A DNA stretch of 35,768 nucleotides, taken from assembly GCA_964058805.1 (NCBI GenBank), contig CAXKVV010001315.1:1-35768 (forward strand). The letters run 5' to 3'. Shown piece by piece: positions 1 through 10,769 of the stretch (its first letter is position 1; the number at the start of each line of letters is the position of its first letter). The DNA is from Schoenoplectus triqueter (taxonomy: Eukaryota; Streptophyta; Magnoliopsida; Poales; Cyperaceae). The position numbers and the translations under genes were made by a program. The notes under the pieces were generated by a model. It was not told the DNA's origin. It searched no databases and saw only the letters and a program-made list of their open reading frames with translations.

Positions 1-829
1 GCTTGTCCTCAAGCTTAAATTGAGGAAATTGCTTATAGAGAAATTCATAGTCTTCCCAGGTTGAGTCTTCATCACTTAAATTTGACCATTTAACTAGAAT
101 TTCAGTGGCAGCCTTATTATTTCTCTTTACTAGTCTCCTATCAAGGATTTTCATTGGCTCAACCCCCACCCTATCACCTGTACCAATCACTGGTAATGTA
201 CCACTAGTATCTACTTTATGCCCATGGCATTTTTTTAATTGAGAAACATGAAACATAGGGTGTATGGCTGAACCAGGTGGTAGGTTTAATTTATATGCCA
301 CAGCCCTAATTTTCTTGAAAATTTCAAAAGGACCATAATACTTGGGTTTGAGTTTATGAGTACATGTTTTGCCCTGGATTGAAACTTGCTTGTAAGGCTG
401 CAACTTGAGATACACCTAATCTCCAAGTTGGAATTTTCTTTTAGTTCTTTTTCTATCGGCAAACCGTTTCATCATTTCCTGTGCTTTAGTTAGCTGCTGT
501 TTAAGCACCTTCAGTGTGCTTTGCCTATCTTCCAGTACCTCATTGACTGCCTGATTGCTACTCCTGGGAATGGCTCCTAATGATAACTGGGGTGGTGGGT
601 AACCATACAAGGCTTCAAAAGGGGTAAGCTGTATTGAAGTATGGAAGTTTGTATTGTACCACCACTCGGCTAGTGGTACCCATTTCACTCATTCTCTGGG
701 TTTTTCAAAAACCATGCATCTAAGATAGAATTCAACACATTGGTTTAATCTTTCAGTTTGACCATCCGTTTGTGGGTGATAAGCCGTACTAAAATTCAAT
801 GTAATTCCCAATTTCATCATCAGTTCTTA
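1..829 (-). pseudogene. Integrase C-terminal half and chromodomain of the gypsy pol
   Basis: Downstream of the double stop at 827-832, the same frame continues with the end of the integrase catalytic core. It has the typical [14 protein letters not shown] motif, which includes the third catalytic acidic residue (E). Then comes WWYNTNFH...TPFEALYG, a basic helix (688-416), the GPFEI and HPMFHVSQL region of the integrase C-terminal domain, and finally a chromodomain-like segment (VKWSNLSDEDSTWED) near bases 20-110. Chromodomains of chromoviruses bind histone marks and steer integration into heterochromatin. TGA at 689-691 and TAG at 416-418 both sit where a tryptophan is usual. The frame is open to base 1, so the protein end is not in the window. 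Confidence 0.85.
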
Positions 830-1777
830 TCAGAAATGACTGGTAAAAATCGGGTCTCTATCTGTGACAATGGCCTTGGGTAATCCATTCTTCTTTAATA
901 ATTCTGTCAATGATTTGCTTAAAGATCCATAATTTTTAACAAATTTCCGATAATAGCCCGTGAGCCCCAGAAAACCTCTTAATTCCTTCACACAAGTAGG
1001 TTCAGGCCATTCCATCATGGCTGTAATTTTAGAAGGATTAGTGGCTACCCCATTTGCAGAAATTAAATGGCCTAAATATTCAACCTGTGATGCTCCAAAC
1101 TCATATTTAGACCTTTTAGCAAACAAGTGATTATCCATCAAGGTTTGTAGTACCATAGATAGATGTGTTAGATGAGATTTCAGATCTAAACTGTAAACCA
1201 GTATATCATCGAAAAATACAAGGACAAACTTCCTCAGAAAAGGCTGAAAATTCTGGTTCATTAGTGCTTGGAAGGTGGCCGGGGCGTTGGTCAAGCCAAA
1301 GGGCATGACAAGGTATTCATAATGCCCTTGATGTGTACGAAATGTTGTTTTATGTATATCAGCAGAATTCATATGAATTTGGTGATACCCGGAACGAAGG
1401 TCAATCTTGGAAAAAAGTTTAGCCCCATGTAACTCATCTAACAAATCATCGATAATTGGTATCGGGTATTTGTTCTTGACCGTGAAATTGTTAAGTTGCC
1501 GATAATCCACGCATAATCGCCATGAGCCATCTTTCTTTTTGACAAAAAGGGCAGGAGATGCAAATGGACTGGTGGATGGCTGAATAATTGAATTCTGCAA
1601 CAGTTCTTCTATTATTTTGTCCAGCTCAAGCTTTTGGAAGTGGGAGTATCGATACGACCTCAAGTTGACAGGTTGAGCAAAGGGCAATAAAGGAATGGTA
1701 TGGTCAATTGCTTTTGATGGAGGTAGAGAAACAGTGCTATCAAAAACACAAGAAAAATTTAGATAATACCTCCTCAA
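830..1777 (-). pseudogene. Gypsy reverse transcriptase fused in frame to an integrase fragment
   Basis: The frame is 315 codons long. It holds a Ty3-type reverse transcriptase: [20 protein letters not shown], then [13 protein letters not shown] (first catalytic Asp), [13 protein letters not shown], and the catalytic FFDDILVYS box. EYLGHLIS and the [15 protein letters not shown] connection follow. After SLTELLKK the RNase H domain should begin, but the next residues are [17 protein letters not shown], a classic mid-integrase motif with the second catalytic Asp. RNase H, the integrase zinc finger and the first catalytic Asp are therefore missing; the joint lies near 884-895. The frame ends at TGA 830-832. 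The ATG at 1777 is only the first Met after the frameshift at 1753-1757, not a true start. Confidence 0.9.
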
Positions 1778-2090
1778 TTTCAGAATGTGTTGTCACTGTT
1801 GATTGCACCCTAGGCTGCATTGTTAACCCTTCACAAAACCAGATATGAGCAACTACCAGATCACTATGGGACTTGAGCTCCTTACCTACGTTGATCTCCT
1901 CACATAGTTTCAACATAGCAGTTTCAGAGGAAACTTGCAGCCGAATTTTATCTCCTTGCTGTTGAAATTCCATCCTACGATTATGTCAGTCAATGAACAT
2001 AGGACCAAATTGTGAGAGCCAGTCTAATCCCAAGATAACATCGTACCCTTGCACAGGTAACAAGCGCAAATCATGGCAAATTTGATAGCC
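1740..2090 (-). pseudogene. Gypsy protease end and linker to RT
   Basis: This is the gag-protease frame continuing past TAA 2091-2093. The motif YDVILGLDWLSQFGP, conserved just after the active site in plant gypsy proteases, is present, followed by a TGA at 1986-1988 where Trp is usual. The last open stretch (1973-1740) ends [12 protein letters not shown] continues in a different frame from here. The shift maps to a run of five A on the plus strand (1753-1757), where one base fewer would keep a single open frame. I read this as a decay frameshift rather than programmed slippage, given the other lesions. Confidence 0.75.
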
Positions 2091-2774
2091 TTAGATAGAA
2101 AACAAGAGTGCTTGACAAGTAGAATCCGTCACCATCCGATCTCCATTTGCCACCATGACAACCATAGGTTTGGTAGCAATAATTTGGGAAGTATGATCAA
2201 TGAGAACAGATGGGTTGACAAAACTATGGGTGAAGCCACTGTTTATGAGAGCAGAAATAGGGAATTTACCAATTTGCCCCTTGAATTTCATCATATTAGA
2301 CCCGAGGTTAGTGCTAGTGGCATGCATCGACACTATGGCTTCCTCCACTTGAATTTCCTCTGGAGGGGGTTCATCAATTTCAGCAGTAGCACACTCTTTC
2401 TCGGAATCAGAGGTCTGCCCTACTAACATTTGAATTTTGATCTTGCACTGATGTCCCGGAAAATACTTCTCACCACATTTAAAACACTGCCCAAGTGCTC
2501 TACGTTGTTCTATTAAGGTTGTCTTGGAAGGAGCAGTAGCAACTTTAGGTGGTACATAAGGGTTTTTATCAGAAAACTTGAATGGTACCGGTGGTTGTAC
2601 CGGTTTAACACTGTACCAGAGTCGTTTCAGTTGGGATTCAGTGACTTGCTTCATATATACCGCATACTCAAAAGCTTCTTCTAAAGTATTAGGTTTGAAG
2701 ATTTTAACAAATGGTTTAATCTCACCCTTAAGACCACCAATGAATATATCCACAAAATCAGTTTCAGTGAAACA
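2091..2774 (-). pseudogene. Gypsy gag C-terminus, zinc knuckle and mutated protease
   Basis: The open frame from 2753 begins inside gag (IGGLKGEIKPFV, the end of the retrotransposon gag fold). It passes through a proline-rich linker to the nucleocapsid knuckle CFKCGEKYFPGHQC at residues 90-103 (bases 2445-2486), then reaches a retropepsin-like protease. The active-site triad reads NSG (ALINSGFTHSFV), with Asn encoded by AAC at 2241-2243 where the family has Asp. That single G-to-A change would remove the catalytic acid. The frame ends at TAA 2091-2093. It is in the same frame as the N-terminal gag piece and separated from it only by TGA 2775-2777. Confidence 0.88.
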
Positions 2775-3572
2775 TCAGCCTTCTAATAACAATTTGGACT
2801 TTAACTGTTCAAACTGTTGGAGGTACTCCAGCATAGTACCAGATTGAGTGAGGGTCTTAATGTCATCCAACCCAGTGTTAGCAATACCAAGCTGAAAACG
2901 CTTTTGTACCAAACTCACCAAGGTAGGCCAATCTGGGGGTTCGTGATCCATAAGGTACCCATCGTACCAATCATTAGCACTAGCATGAAATTGAATAGTA
3001 GCTAAATGAGTCTTGTAGTTGTCAGGAACCTGATAGAGAGCAAAAAACGAGTTGCACTTCCTCACCCATTCAACTGGTCTGGTGCCGTTAAAATTCGGAC
3101 AATCGGTTCTTGGAAATTGAAAATGAGAGTCGCGGCGAAAGCCATCAGAATCATCATTAGGGGAATTTCCCAGACCCATAGAAGTACGCCTATGGAATGC
3201 TGACACCATGTGTTCCAGGGGAGATTTACCAGTACCGGATGAAGTACCGATATGCCCTTGAGCAAGCTTGGACTCCATTTCGACAAACCTATTATTCATT
3301 TCCTCTCTGATAGATATGGAAAAACGATCTTGAGAGATCTGGAGTTGTTGAATAACAGCTTGAACCAATAGTGATTGGGTATGTGCATCAGTTGATTGAG
3401 CCTGATCGAGAAAATCGGCAAACTGGCGCTCCTGGCGTACTAAGTAATCGTCCAGTTTGCGATTGGTAGCTGTGTGAAGATTGTCAAACTGAGCACGAAG
3501 TCCATCAATAGCCTTATCAACTTCCACCTTAGTCCACTCAAGTGCCTTATCCAACTCTGCCCTAATCACCAT
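2775..3572 (-). pseudogene. Gypsy gag N-terminal and capsid region
   Basis: The 265-codon open frame starts about 70 bases downstream of the primer binding site, the usual position for a gag start, so the ATG at 3572 is plausible. The first 120 residues are charged and helical (ALEWTKVEVDKAIDGLRAQF, many Gln), likely a coiled coil. They are followed by the retrotransposon gag domain: FPRTDCPNFNGTRPVEWVRK, FFALYQVPDNYKTHLATIQF, ANDWYDGYL and WPTLVSLVQKRF. This protein would assemble the cytoplasmic particle that packages element RNA. It is cut by TGA at 2775-2777, after which the gag fold continues in the same frame. Confidence 0.88.
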
Positions 3573-3639
3573 GGAAACCGCCAGAACAATAGCAGAGATG
3601 AGAAAAATATGGTGAAATCAACCCCAGATGCGATTTAGG

Positions 3640-3651
3640 GCTCTGATACCA
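3640..3651 (-). other. Primer binding site, initiator tRNA-Met type
   Basis: The minus strand reads TGGTATCAGAGC, the standard complement of the plant initiator tRNA-Met 3' end. It is two bases away from the LTR end ATAACA at 3654. This fixes the orientation of the gypsy element and the inner border of its 5' LTR. Confidence 0.9.
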
Positions 3652-3653
3652 AT

Positions 3654-4163
3654 TGTTATGAACTAAATACAAATTAAGAAGGATTTTGGATTTTTGAGAG
3701 AGAAAAGATAGAATCATAGGCTGAAGAAGAAATATTGGATAATGAGTTTTTTATTAACTAGATAAGAAGAAGAAGATAAAATGTGGTAAAGTTCATCAGA
3801 TTCGTAAGTATCACACAGGCACGCAGGCCTATTAAATGAAAAGCAAATTACAATAGTAAATGTAAATGAAACTAGTAAAAGTATCTAAACAGAATTCTAA
3901 CATCCAACCATATCTTCAGAATTCTCCAACGGCTCTATCAACGCTATCCAACTCTGTAACTTACGTGTCCTTCTCTGACAATACAGCTATGGACTCACCT
4001 GTTACCCATAACTCTAATTTACCGCCGGCCTCTTTTATTCCGTTAATTAGGCCTTCTGCCGCGCGGCCCACCATTCCAGCTTCTGCACCGTTTTTGAATT
4101 TAAATTGTTGCTCAACGGTCACCAGCTTATCCTGTTCCAGCTCCATTGATATCATTCCTAACA
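3654..4163 (-). repeat. Probable 5' LTR of the gypsy element (510 bp)
   Basis: The inner end (ATAACA, two bases from the primer site) is secure. For the outer end I prefer 4163, because the two ends then read TGTTATGAA and TGTTAGGAA as an inverted pair (8 of 9). A second TAACA at 3898-3902 would give a 249-bp LTR instead. The longer version has a GC-richer outer part (about 3960-4163) that stays open on both strands. Its inner part is AT-rich with a TCTTCTTCTTCTT pyrimidine run. The 3' LTR is outside the window, so the limits cannot be checked by comparison here. Confidence 0.6.
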
Positions 4164-5643
4164 ATGTACACCCACAACTTTCTCCACCTAGGCCAGGTAA
4201 GTGCGCTATACCTTGTATAAGTTTCTACCATACAGTGAACTGTTCATGTCAATATGTTAATGGTAACAGTGTTACTGTTTTTTTGGCTAAGCAGAATGTG
4301 GGATATGAATCACTTCATATCTTGCTTCGCTTAAGGCAGCTATGCTCAGGTAAGCTTCTTATTTCTAATATGAGCCAGTTTTATTTTGATAAAGATTGGG
4401 CAAAATACATAAATAATTTTTAAGAAAACCTGAAATTGTTTAACCACATTTTGTACTGGAATATAAAGAACATTTTCATTTGTCTTTCTTTCATTAAAGA
4501 TTGAAACATTTGAAAAATAAACTGTTGTGGACAAATAAAAGGCACACTATTTTGTACTCTCCGTACCACATAAAATCTTGTGTTTGTAAATATAAAAATT
4601 AAGTTTAATGCTTTATTTGATTCATGAATTTTGCATCTTAAGTTGTGCTATTCAAGAGCCACCAAGAAGCAGTGGTATATAGTCACTCGTATTTCAAAGA
4701 TGTAATAATGGGAAACTAAAAATTAGATCTTGGTTTAATGTAGCTGATGAGTCAATTGAGCAAGCAATATATGGCGATCCATGCACACCTAAAGGTTACT
4801 TAAAAGCCACATCGGGTCAGCATTAATACTTAAGCTAAATTGACGGTTTTTAGCAGCAGAGAACTTCTACCATACTTCCAAGGTTAGTAGTAAATATTTC
4901 TATTTTCCTTGCTTCTCTATTCCATTTTTTGTTTCATGTCATTTTGACTCGTCCCCTTTTTCTTTTACAAAACTTGTTGGGTAGTTACTTGACCGGAGAT
5001 CATTTCTTACTGAATTAATTTTGGCTGGTGAGCAGTTTTGTAGTGAAGAGTGGTCAAAGCTTAAGAAAAAATATGAATTAATGGATGACAAGGAATTGCT
5101 TTTATATTGCTTCTCTTGAGCTTGCATTGTTGTATTATTGCATGAAAGTCTTGGAATTTCCTTAAATGATGAGAGGTTAGTTGCTTTAAAATTATCACTG
5201 ATTTATTTGGTACACATGTGCTTATCTTTTTGAGTGGTACAAACGAACAGTTTTCATTCAAGCCTGTTTTTTAAAGCCTAAATTCATCCTAAATTGTAAA
5301 TTGAATTTGCCTCATTATACAACCACAATGTTTAAATTGGCATACCCATAATCGTCCAATTAATTTTAAACCAAATGTGGATGTCCCAAAAAAGGAAAAA
5401 CAATAACTATAGTCGGTTTGACCACTAGGAAAGCTATAGACATACCTGCAATGGATGAAACATTTTTATTATAGTAATTGGGAAAATATAAAATTGTATT
5501 GTTTGACAGTGTCTATTTTGCAAATAAGGTGGGTGATGTACCACTGGACTAGGCTTTGAGTGCATTTCTTATGCTCAAAGCATCTAATGATGATAGAAGA
5601 AACCTAAATTGGATAAATTTACTTATTAGAAATGACTTATCAG
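4164..5643 (+). pseudogene. Exon remnants of an unrecognised host gene beside the gypsy LTR
   Basis: Coding-like blocks with plant splice signals follow the LTR. Block 1 (4164-4196) ends CCAG/gtaagt; the 98-base intron ends ttttttggctaagcag. Block 2 (4295-4349) contains LLRLRQLC and ends CTCAG/gtaagc. Block 3 (4643 to about 4826) follows in the phase left by block 2 (LFKSHQEAVVYSHSYFKDVI). It then has a stop and frameshift near 4712, and continues as WFNVADESIEQAIYGDP. Block 4 (4985-5175) reads SEEWSKLKKKYELMDDKELL, a TGA at 5117-5119, then ACIVVLLHESLGISLNDE, ending GAGAG/gttag. Block 5 (5553-5643) reads ALSAFLMLKASNDDRRNLN and ends TCAG/gtg. Blocks 4 and 5 do not share a phase, so an exon is missing or wrong. 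I do not recognise the protein. The stops suggest a pseudogene. Confidence 0.4.
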
Positions 5644-8382
5644 GTGTTATCTCTCTCCTATTTTTTCCATGCTGCCTGTTTTTGCTGCATGGTCAATCCT
5701 GAGATGTAGGAAGCCTCAGTTTAAAACAATATATGTCTGGAGAAAGGCCGATACATCATTGCTGGGATCAAGCAATAATTTACTGAATGATATTTTGTTG
5801 TACGTCCTGATTATAGCCATCTCCAATTTTACCTTCGAGCTCATGAATATTTATTGGTAGATCTCGGTCTTGGGTTGATTATGTAAACATATACATTTAA
5901 TTCTTACTGCACCTGTTAACATACCTCTGCCCCGTCCACCATCCCTATGCTCCTCTCCAAAATTAAATATTGTGGGGGATCTGACAGAGTGTATAATACC
6001 TTATTTAACTCCATTCTAGGTGAAACCAAATTTTGTGAGGAAAAAAATCTGGACAGTGCATTAAATACATAGTTACAAAACTTTGTAGACTGAGAATGCA
6101 AATATTTTCAATATTATGTAAGAATGATGATGTGATAGCTTCATTGACTATTCATGCCACTATGAGCAGCCACTTTTAGTTGTTATTGCTAATACTTCTT
6201 TTCTTCAACGGTCTAGATACTTCTAATATTGGCATGTTTCACGTGGTCCACGACATAAATGTGCTGGTATTGGCTAGTTACCATCTGACAGAATTTAGTG
6301 CTTAAAGCATATTGTGATATGACAAGCAAAGTATAGTCTTAATCAGTTACAATTTATACAGAAAAGAAAAGCTTACTTTTAGGTTGCTACTGGTTCAGGA
6401 TTAACATACTTGATGCCCAAAAGGTCAGTGAGCTGTTGTAGTCTCGTTACCTGCATGTACCAGATCGTTACAGATGTAACAATGAATTCAGCATGTGACA
6501 GGATAATTGTTTTGTCGAGATATGTTGATTGTCATGCGTCTCCCGTCTCAACTGATTCTGCGCACTCTTGGGAACTGCCTGGTCATATCTGGTACATGTG
6601 GATTTGGTATCTGATGGTATTCAAACTAGCTTGCACATGCCCCTTTAATTTGCTTATTACTAGGTTAACTTGCCAGGTTTGATTCTTCTAATCTTCGTGC
6701 ATTCACCAAGAATATGAAATGGTAGTTACTAGGTTAACAAGCTAGGTTTGGTTCTTGCATCCACCAAAATCTGAAAAATTACATACATACGGAAGGTAAA
6801 CTGTAACTGCACACAAGTTTCACCGGACTAAACAAGAAAAGTATTGTGGTGGTGATCTTACATATATATGTAGAAATCATACGAACAATTATCCATTATC
6901 AGGTATACTGATATGGACCACAATCCAAATAATGTACCATCAGACTATGATTTATCAGGTAGCCTTTAAAAGCATCATCTACATACATCATTGCGGTTCC
7001 ATGTTAGAGAATACATGATTTGACTAGAAGACGTATAAGCTGTGTGCGGTACATAGATTATCCAAGTGACAATGGTACCATCTATCTGATGTTGCCAGCA
7101 CTGGAGCAGTATATCTTCCAGTTTCTTTCTTGATCTTCTTCTTTTCTTTTTTCTTTTTTTTTTAAAGAATGGGTAGTAAATCATTTGGAAGTGCCCAAAT
7201 GTCTTCCAGATTTTCTTTCAAGTAGGGACCAAAAAAAAAAGAATTAGCTGTATGCGCAGCTTATTTTTATCCCATAAGCAAACAGAATATACAAAAAGTA
7301 AAAAAAAAAATAGTGAAGAGAATGTAACAATAATTTCCAGAACAATACCAAATGGTATCAGTAGTTCGTATAGTTGACACTATTAATTTGTAAGACATTT
7401 CTCCTTTCAAAAACTAAGCATGCAAGTGCATTTCTTCATCATGCTCTGGCCTCGTAATAAAGGGGAAAAATAGTGCCATGCATCAGTAGTTTTACCTTCC
7501 TTTCTTTTTCTTTGCTTTATTTTGATGTTCACGTATCATCTGGGTGGATACTATTCTCTGTGCACCATATGTAAAGGGCATATCAATACAATCGCGGTCT
7601 CGATGTTTTAATCTTTTTATAGTTCGTGAAATGGACTGGTACAAATGCTCTTGTCGTGTCTTCAACTGTGCCAATGTACATTCACACATTTAGCATTTAA
7701 GTCAATAGAGACACCACGTTTAAATGTTTAATAGCGACAGTATAAATGGACACTAACAGAAACGCTTGTTCACACATCTTTTTTTTTGTCATTCCAGTTA
7801 ATGACTCTAAATTGGTTCCACAAATTTTGCAGGGTCTTTTATAATACATATTTTTTAGCAACGGACCTTTAATTATTTTCTTTTATCTTTTAGTCATCTA
7901 AAGTGTGCAATCATTGAATTAATTTATGTAGTCTTTTTTTTTATATATATATTGATTTTTTTTTAAATGTTCCTGCTAACCCGGTATATATTACGTTGGG
8001 TGGAGATCCATTCACAACTAATTGTTTTAATAATTTTGACAATAAATTTCGTATCAAATTTTAAAAATAAAAAAATTATAAATATATCTTTGAACATATG
8101 AATTGATTGCGTTTTTTTATATGACAATCATAATGATCTAAGTTATTAAGTCTTTAATAGAATTATTCTACTCAAATTGCATGAAACATAAAATACAACC
8201 AATTCATAAGAATACGCTTGTAAAAAATTTCTATCTTTAATCTTTTTATGAATTTATATGAAATTGATTGTCTTAAAATAATTTAAATAATTAGTTGCCA
8301 AGAATCCTTAACCTGTTACTTTTTATACGCTTTTCTTGAAATTTGTACATCCACCGTTTTGTATAGAGACAAATTATATCAA
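5644..8382. other. AT-rich non-coding stretch, no supported gene
   Basis: This stretch has scattered short open frames and homopolymer runs, but no recognisable domain and no consistent exon chain. The frame at 5669-5860 and the one at 6410-6682 have no motif I can name. They could be further remnants of the gene in 4164-5643, but nothing shows it. Confidence 0.5.
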
Positions 8383-8790
8383 GCGCGGATCCACCATATC
8401 AGGGGCAAGCTGCTCCGTGGATTGTGAAAAATAGTATTTTTCGTTAATGTTTTTGGTAATTTGTCTCTTTTGGAAAAAAAAATTATCCCCTAGATTGTCT
8501 GATTAATTTTATTGAGAAAAAATATTTAATATCATGCATAATGAAATAATTATACAAAGATATCAAAATATAAAGTTCCCTAGACAAACTTTCTTCATCA
8601 ACTTGATTATCTGTTACTTTGAACTTTATTTTGTTGTTATTTTTAATATATAAAATGTTATTATTTTAATAATTTTTTTATTAGATAACAATATATATTA
8701 AATTATTAATTTTTTATTTAGTACCCGATTAGTTAATGGATTTGAACCCGATAAGATATTACAATCCTCACTAAAATCCTACATCCGCGC
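8383..8790. mobile_element. Possible old DNA element with GCGCGGAT ends
   Basis: GCGCGGAT at 8383-8390 is answered by ATCCGCGC at 8783-8790 in otherwise AT-rich DNA, with little further pairing between the arms. The inverted match is only 8 bp and no target duplication is evident, so this is a weak call. Confidence 0.25.
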
Positions 8791-8813
8791 GAATTCTATT
8801 ACCATGTGTATTT

Positions 8814-8902
8814 GACTGGTGATTCATTAGATAGCCTCTTTTTTCTAATTATTATATTTAGACTGGTGATTCACAGATAGTCTTTTTTTTTATCTATTAT
8901 AG
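8814..8902. repeat. Two-copy tandem duplication, 47-bp period
   Basis: GACTGGTGATTCA begins at 8814 and again at 8861. In both copies it is followed by (t/a)gATAG(C/T)CTCTTTT-like sequence and TATTATA. The copies differ by a few bases and small indels. Confidence 0.6.
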
Positions 8903-10769
8903 TTTGAGAGTGCTCACAGGCATGCCCGTCGGTTCAAAAGTAGGGTCTCTTTACATTCATTGTTGGATCTATGTTTTTCATATAAAATTTTATTTTGATG
9001 ATTTTAAATTTTAAAGAAATTAGATTTCACTTCATAGAATTTTCTACAATTTGCAAATATATAAATTTAACGATCCTTCTAAAAATGTAATATGTTAAAG
9101 TTGTCATATATCCTTAAAAGACTTTTCTAATTTCTTATTGCCTCTTTACTCTTTTATTTTATCAAATTATGCCTGCCTTCAGCTCTAGTCTCTTCGTCAT
9201 TTAAAGCTATTATTTTCATTAATACCCTTACCCCAATCTGATTTGGCTCCATCTCAGACATCTCTCATCCGCTTCGTCTCAAGCTTTTACAAGTTTTAAC
9301 ACCAACAACAGTCAATAAACTATTCTGATACAAATATAACCTTACAATGTTACTAACTATCATATAGTTCTTCTTCATATATAGTTGGCATAAAAGTCAT
9401 CAAATGGATCTCAAAATGCAACTTTTAATTTTTGTGATTAGAAAAATAAAATGTGAAAATAGGGGTTTAAACAAGATACAATTTTATTTGAATATCAAAC
9501 CCAGAAGAGCTTATATAAAACGCAAAATAACTCTGTTTTATAATCAAACAAGCACCTACAGTTTGTCCCTACCAGCAGCAGCGCTACTTCCTTTTTGTTT
9601 TTTGTTTTTTAAGGCTGGTATCTCATATTTGATGGCAGCTATCTACTAGTTATTTCTTTATCCTCTGCACCTACTGACCTACCATAAATTATTATCTCAT
9701 CAAGGCTTTTTTATTTTCTAACTCAGTAATTTTGCATGGAAACTCCTATGGGATTCTGATTTAAAATTTATTTTTCATTTTTTTCTAGGGAAGGAGGCAG
9801 GCGAAGATTTAAAAACTTCATTGGAATTAATTACTGCTATAGGAATTTTGAACTCATGATTGGGCAATTAATTATTAAGTTCTGCTAATAATAACTTCAG
9901 AGCCTATCTATGCGATTCAGTTAAAGTTATCCTTGAGCAATTAATTATTACATAGAATATGACTTCAGAAAGGAATTATAGCTTAAAGTGATTCTGATGG
10001 AAGAGGCACGTGGAACTAAATAGAGGTTAGGAATGAAGTGGGAAACCATGAAGGACAAAAGGGAAAGTAATGGGGGTATAATGGGAATAATAGATCTACA
10101 TGACTCATTTTTAGTACAGTCCGATCGAGCTTGTGCTAGGCCTAGAATTTGTTGGATCCAAGTTCTAACCATGGAAAAGGAGAACTATCTTTTTATTGGA
10201 GAATGTGTACTATATGTATACTGTAATACTCTATACATACTATACTATTCAGGCTCCTAAGTTACTCCTATGATTGACAAACGCCGGTCACAAATGGATC
10301 AAATCAATTTGGATTTTGGGCTACATGGCAAGGTCCATTAGCGGATCAAAAATCCAACCTAGTTCCTAAGAGGTTGACCTCTGAACTCTGGTTCACTTAA
10401 ACGGATCTAAATTCGCCAGGTTTGGCTACCCGGTTAGTCAACAGAAAGAACCTAATCATCATGCGTAGCTTTAGTTAAACTGTTGCACTGATTTGCGTTT
10501 CATTTGACTAGTGGAGCGTAAATATATTTATAATTATTAATTATAAGACATAAAATCCAAAAACTATTTCATTGAATAACAAAAAAGTAGTTAGTACCAG
10601 TTCTTTATTTTTTTAAGGGGAGACAAAAAGCCTATCTATTTTTTCCATTAAAAAGAAGCAAATTTACAAAAATGCAAACAGAAAAAGAGAAAAATGAAAA
10701 TTTACAAGACTTCTACAACTGGTGGCAAATTTAAAAAGAAAGAAAAGTAAAAATAAAAATAAAAGGGAA
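8903..10769. other. Non-coding AT-rich stretch, nothing supported
   Basis: No domain, RNA gene or clear repeat could be read here. Short open frames at 9404-9649 and 10033-10260 lack any recognisable motif and are typical of chance. Confidence 0.5.

Larger units (their letters stand above)
1..4163 (-). mobile_element. Decayed Ty3/gypsy chromovirus, 3' part cut by window edge
   Basis: The order on the minus strand is LTR, tRNA-iMet primer site, gag, zinc knuckle, protease, reverse transcriptase, part of integrase, then a chromodomain-like tail. RT before integrase is the Ty3/gypsy order, and the chromodomain points to the chromovirus lineage. The 3' LTR and polypurine tract would lie left of base 1. 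The copy is dead: in-frame stops at 2775-2777, 2091-2093, 1986-1988, 830-832, 827-829, 689-691 and 416-418, a one-base T-run frameshift at 1753-1757, and a large deletion between RT and integrase. Both the type and the strand are clear from motifs; the exact clade (for example Reina or Galadriel) is not resolved. Confidence 0.93.

Noticed and set aside
1753..1757. Programmed frameshift between gypsy protease and RT
   Set aside because: A one-base change in a T run in an element with seven other in-frame stops is more simply a mutation.
2073..3286. Plus- and minus-strand secondary frames inside the gypsy gag region
   Set aside because: Shadows of the minus-strand gag frame, with no motif of their own.
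4295..4349. SNF2 helicase exon suggested by LLRLRQLC
   Set aside because: The LLRLRQ string is seen in SNF2 proteins, but the following blocks do not match that fold, so I did not assign the family.
3866..4423. 185-aa plus-strand open frame
   Set aside because: It runs through the probable LTR, across a strong splice donor at 4197 and intron sequence; no domain. Parts of the region are better explained by the LTR and exon remnants.
8740..8756. Possible tRNA 3' part (TTTGAACCC)
   Set aside because: No cloverleaf arms or acceptor stem could be paired around it.
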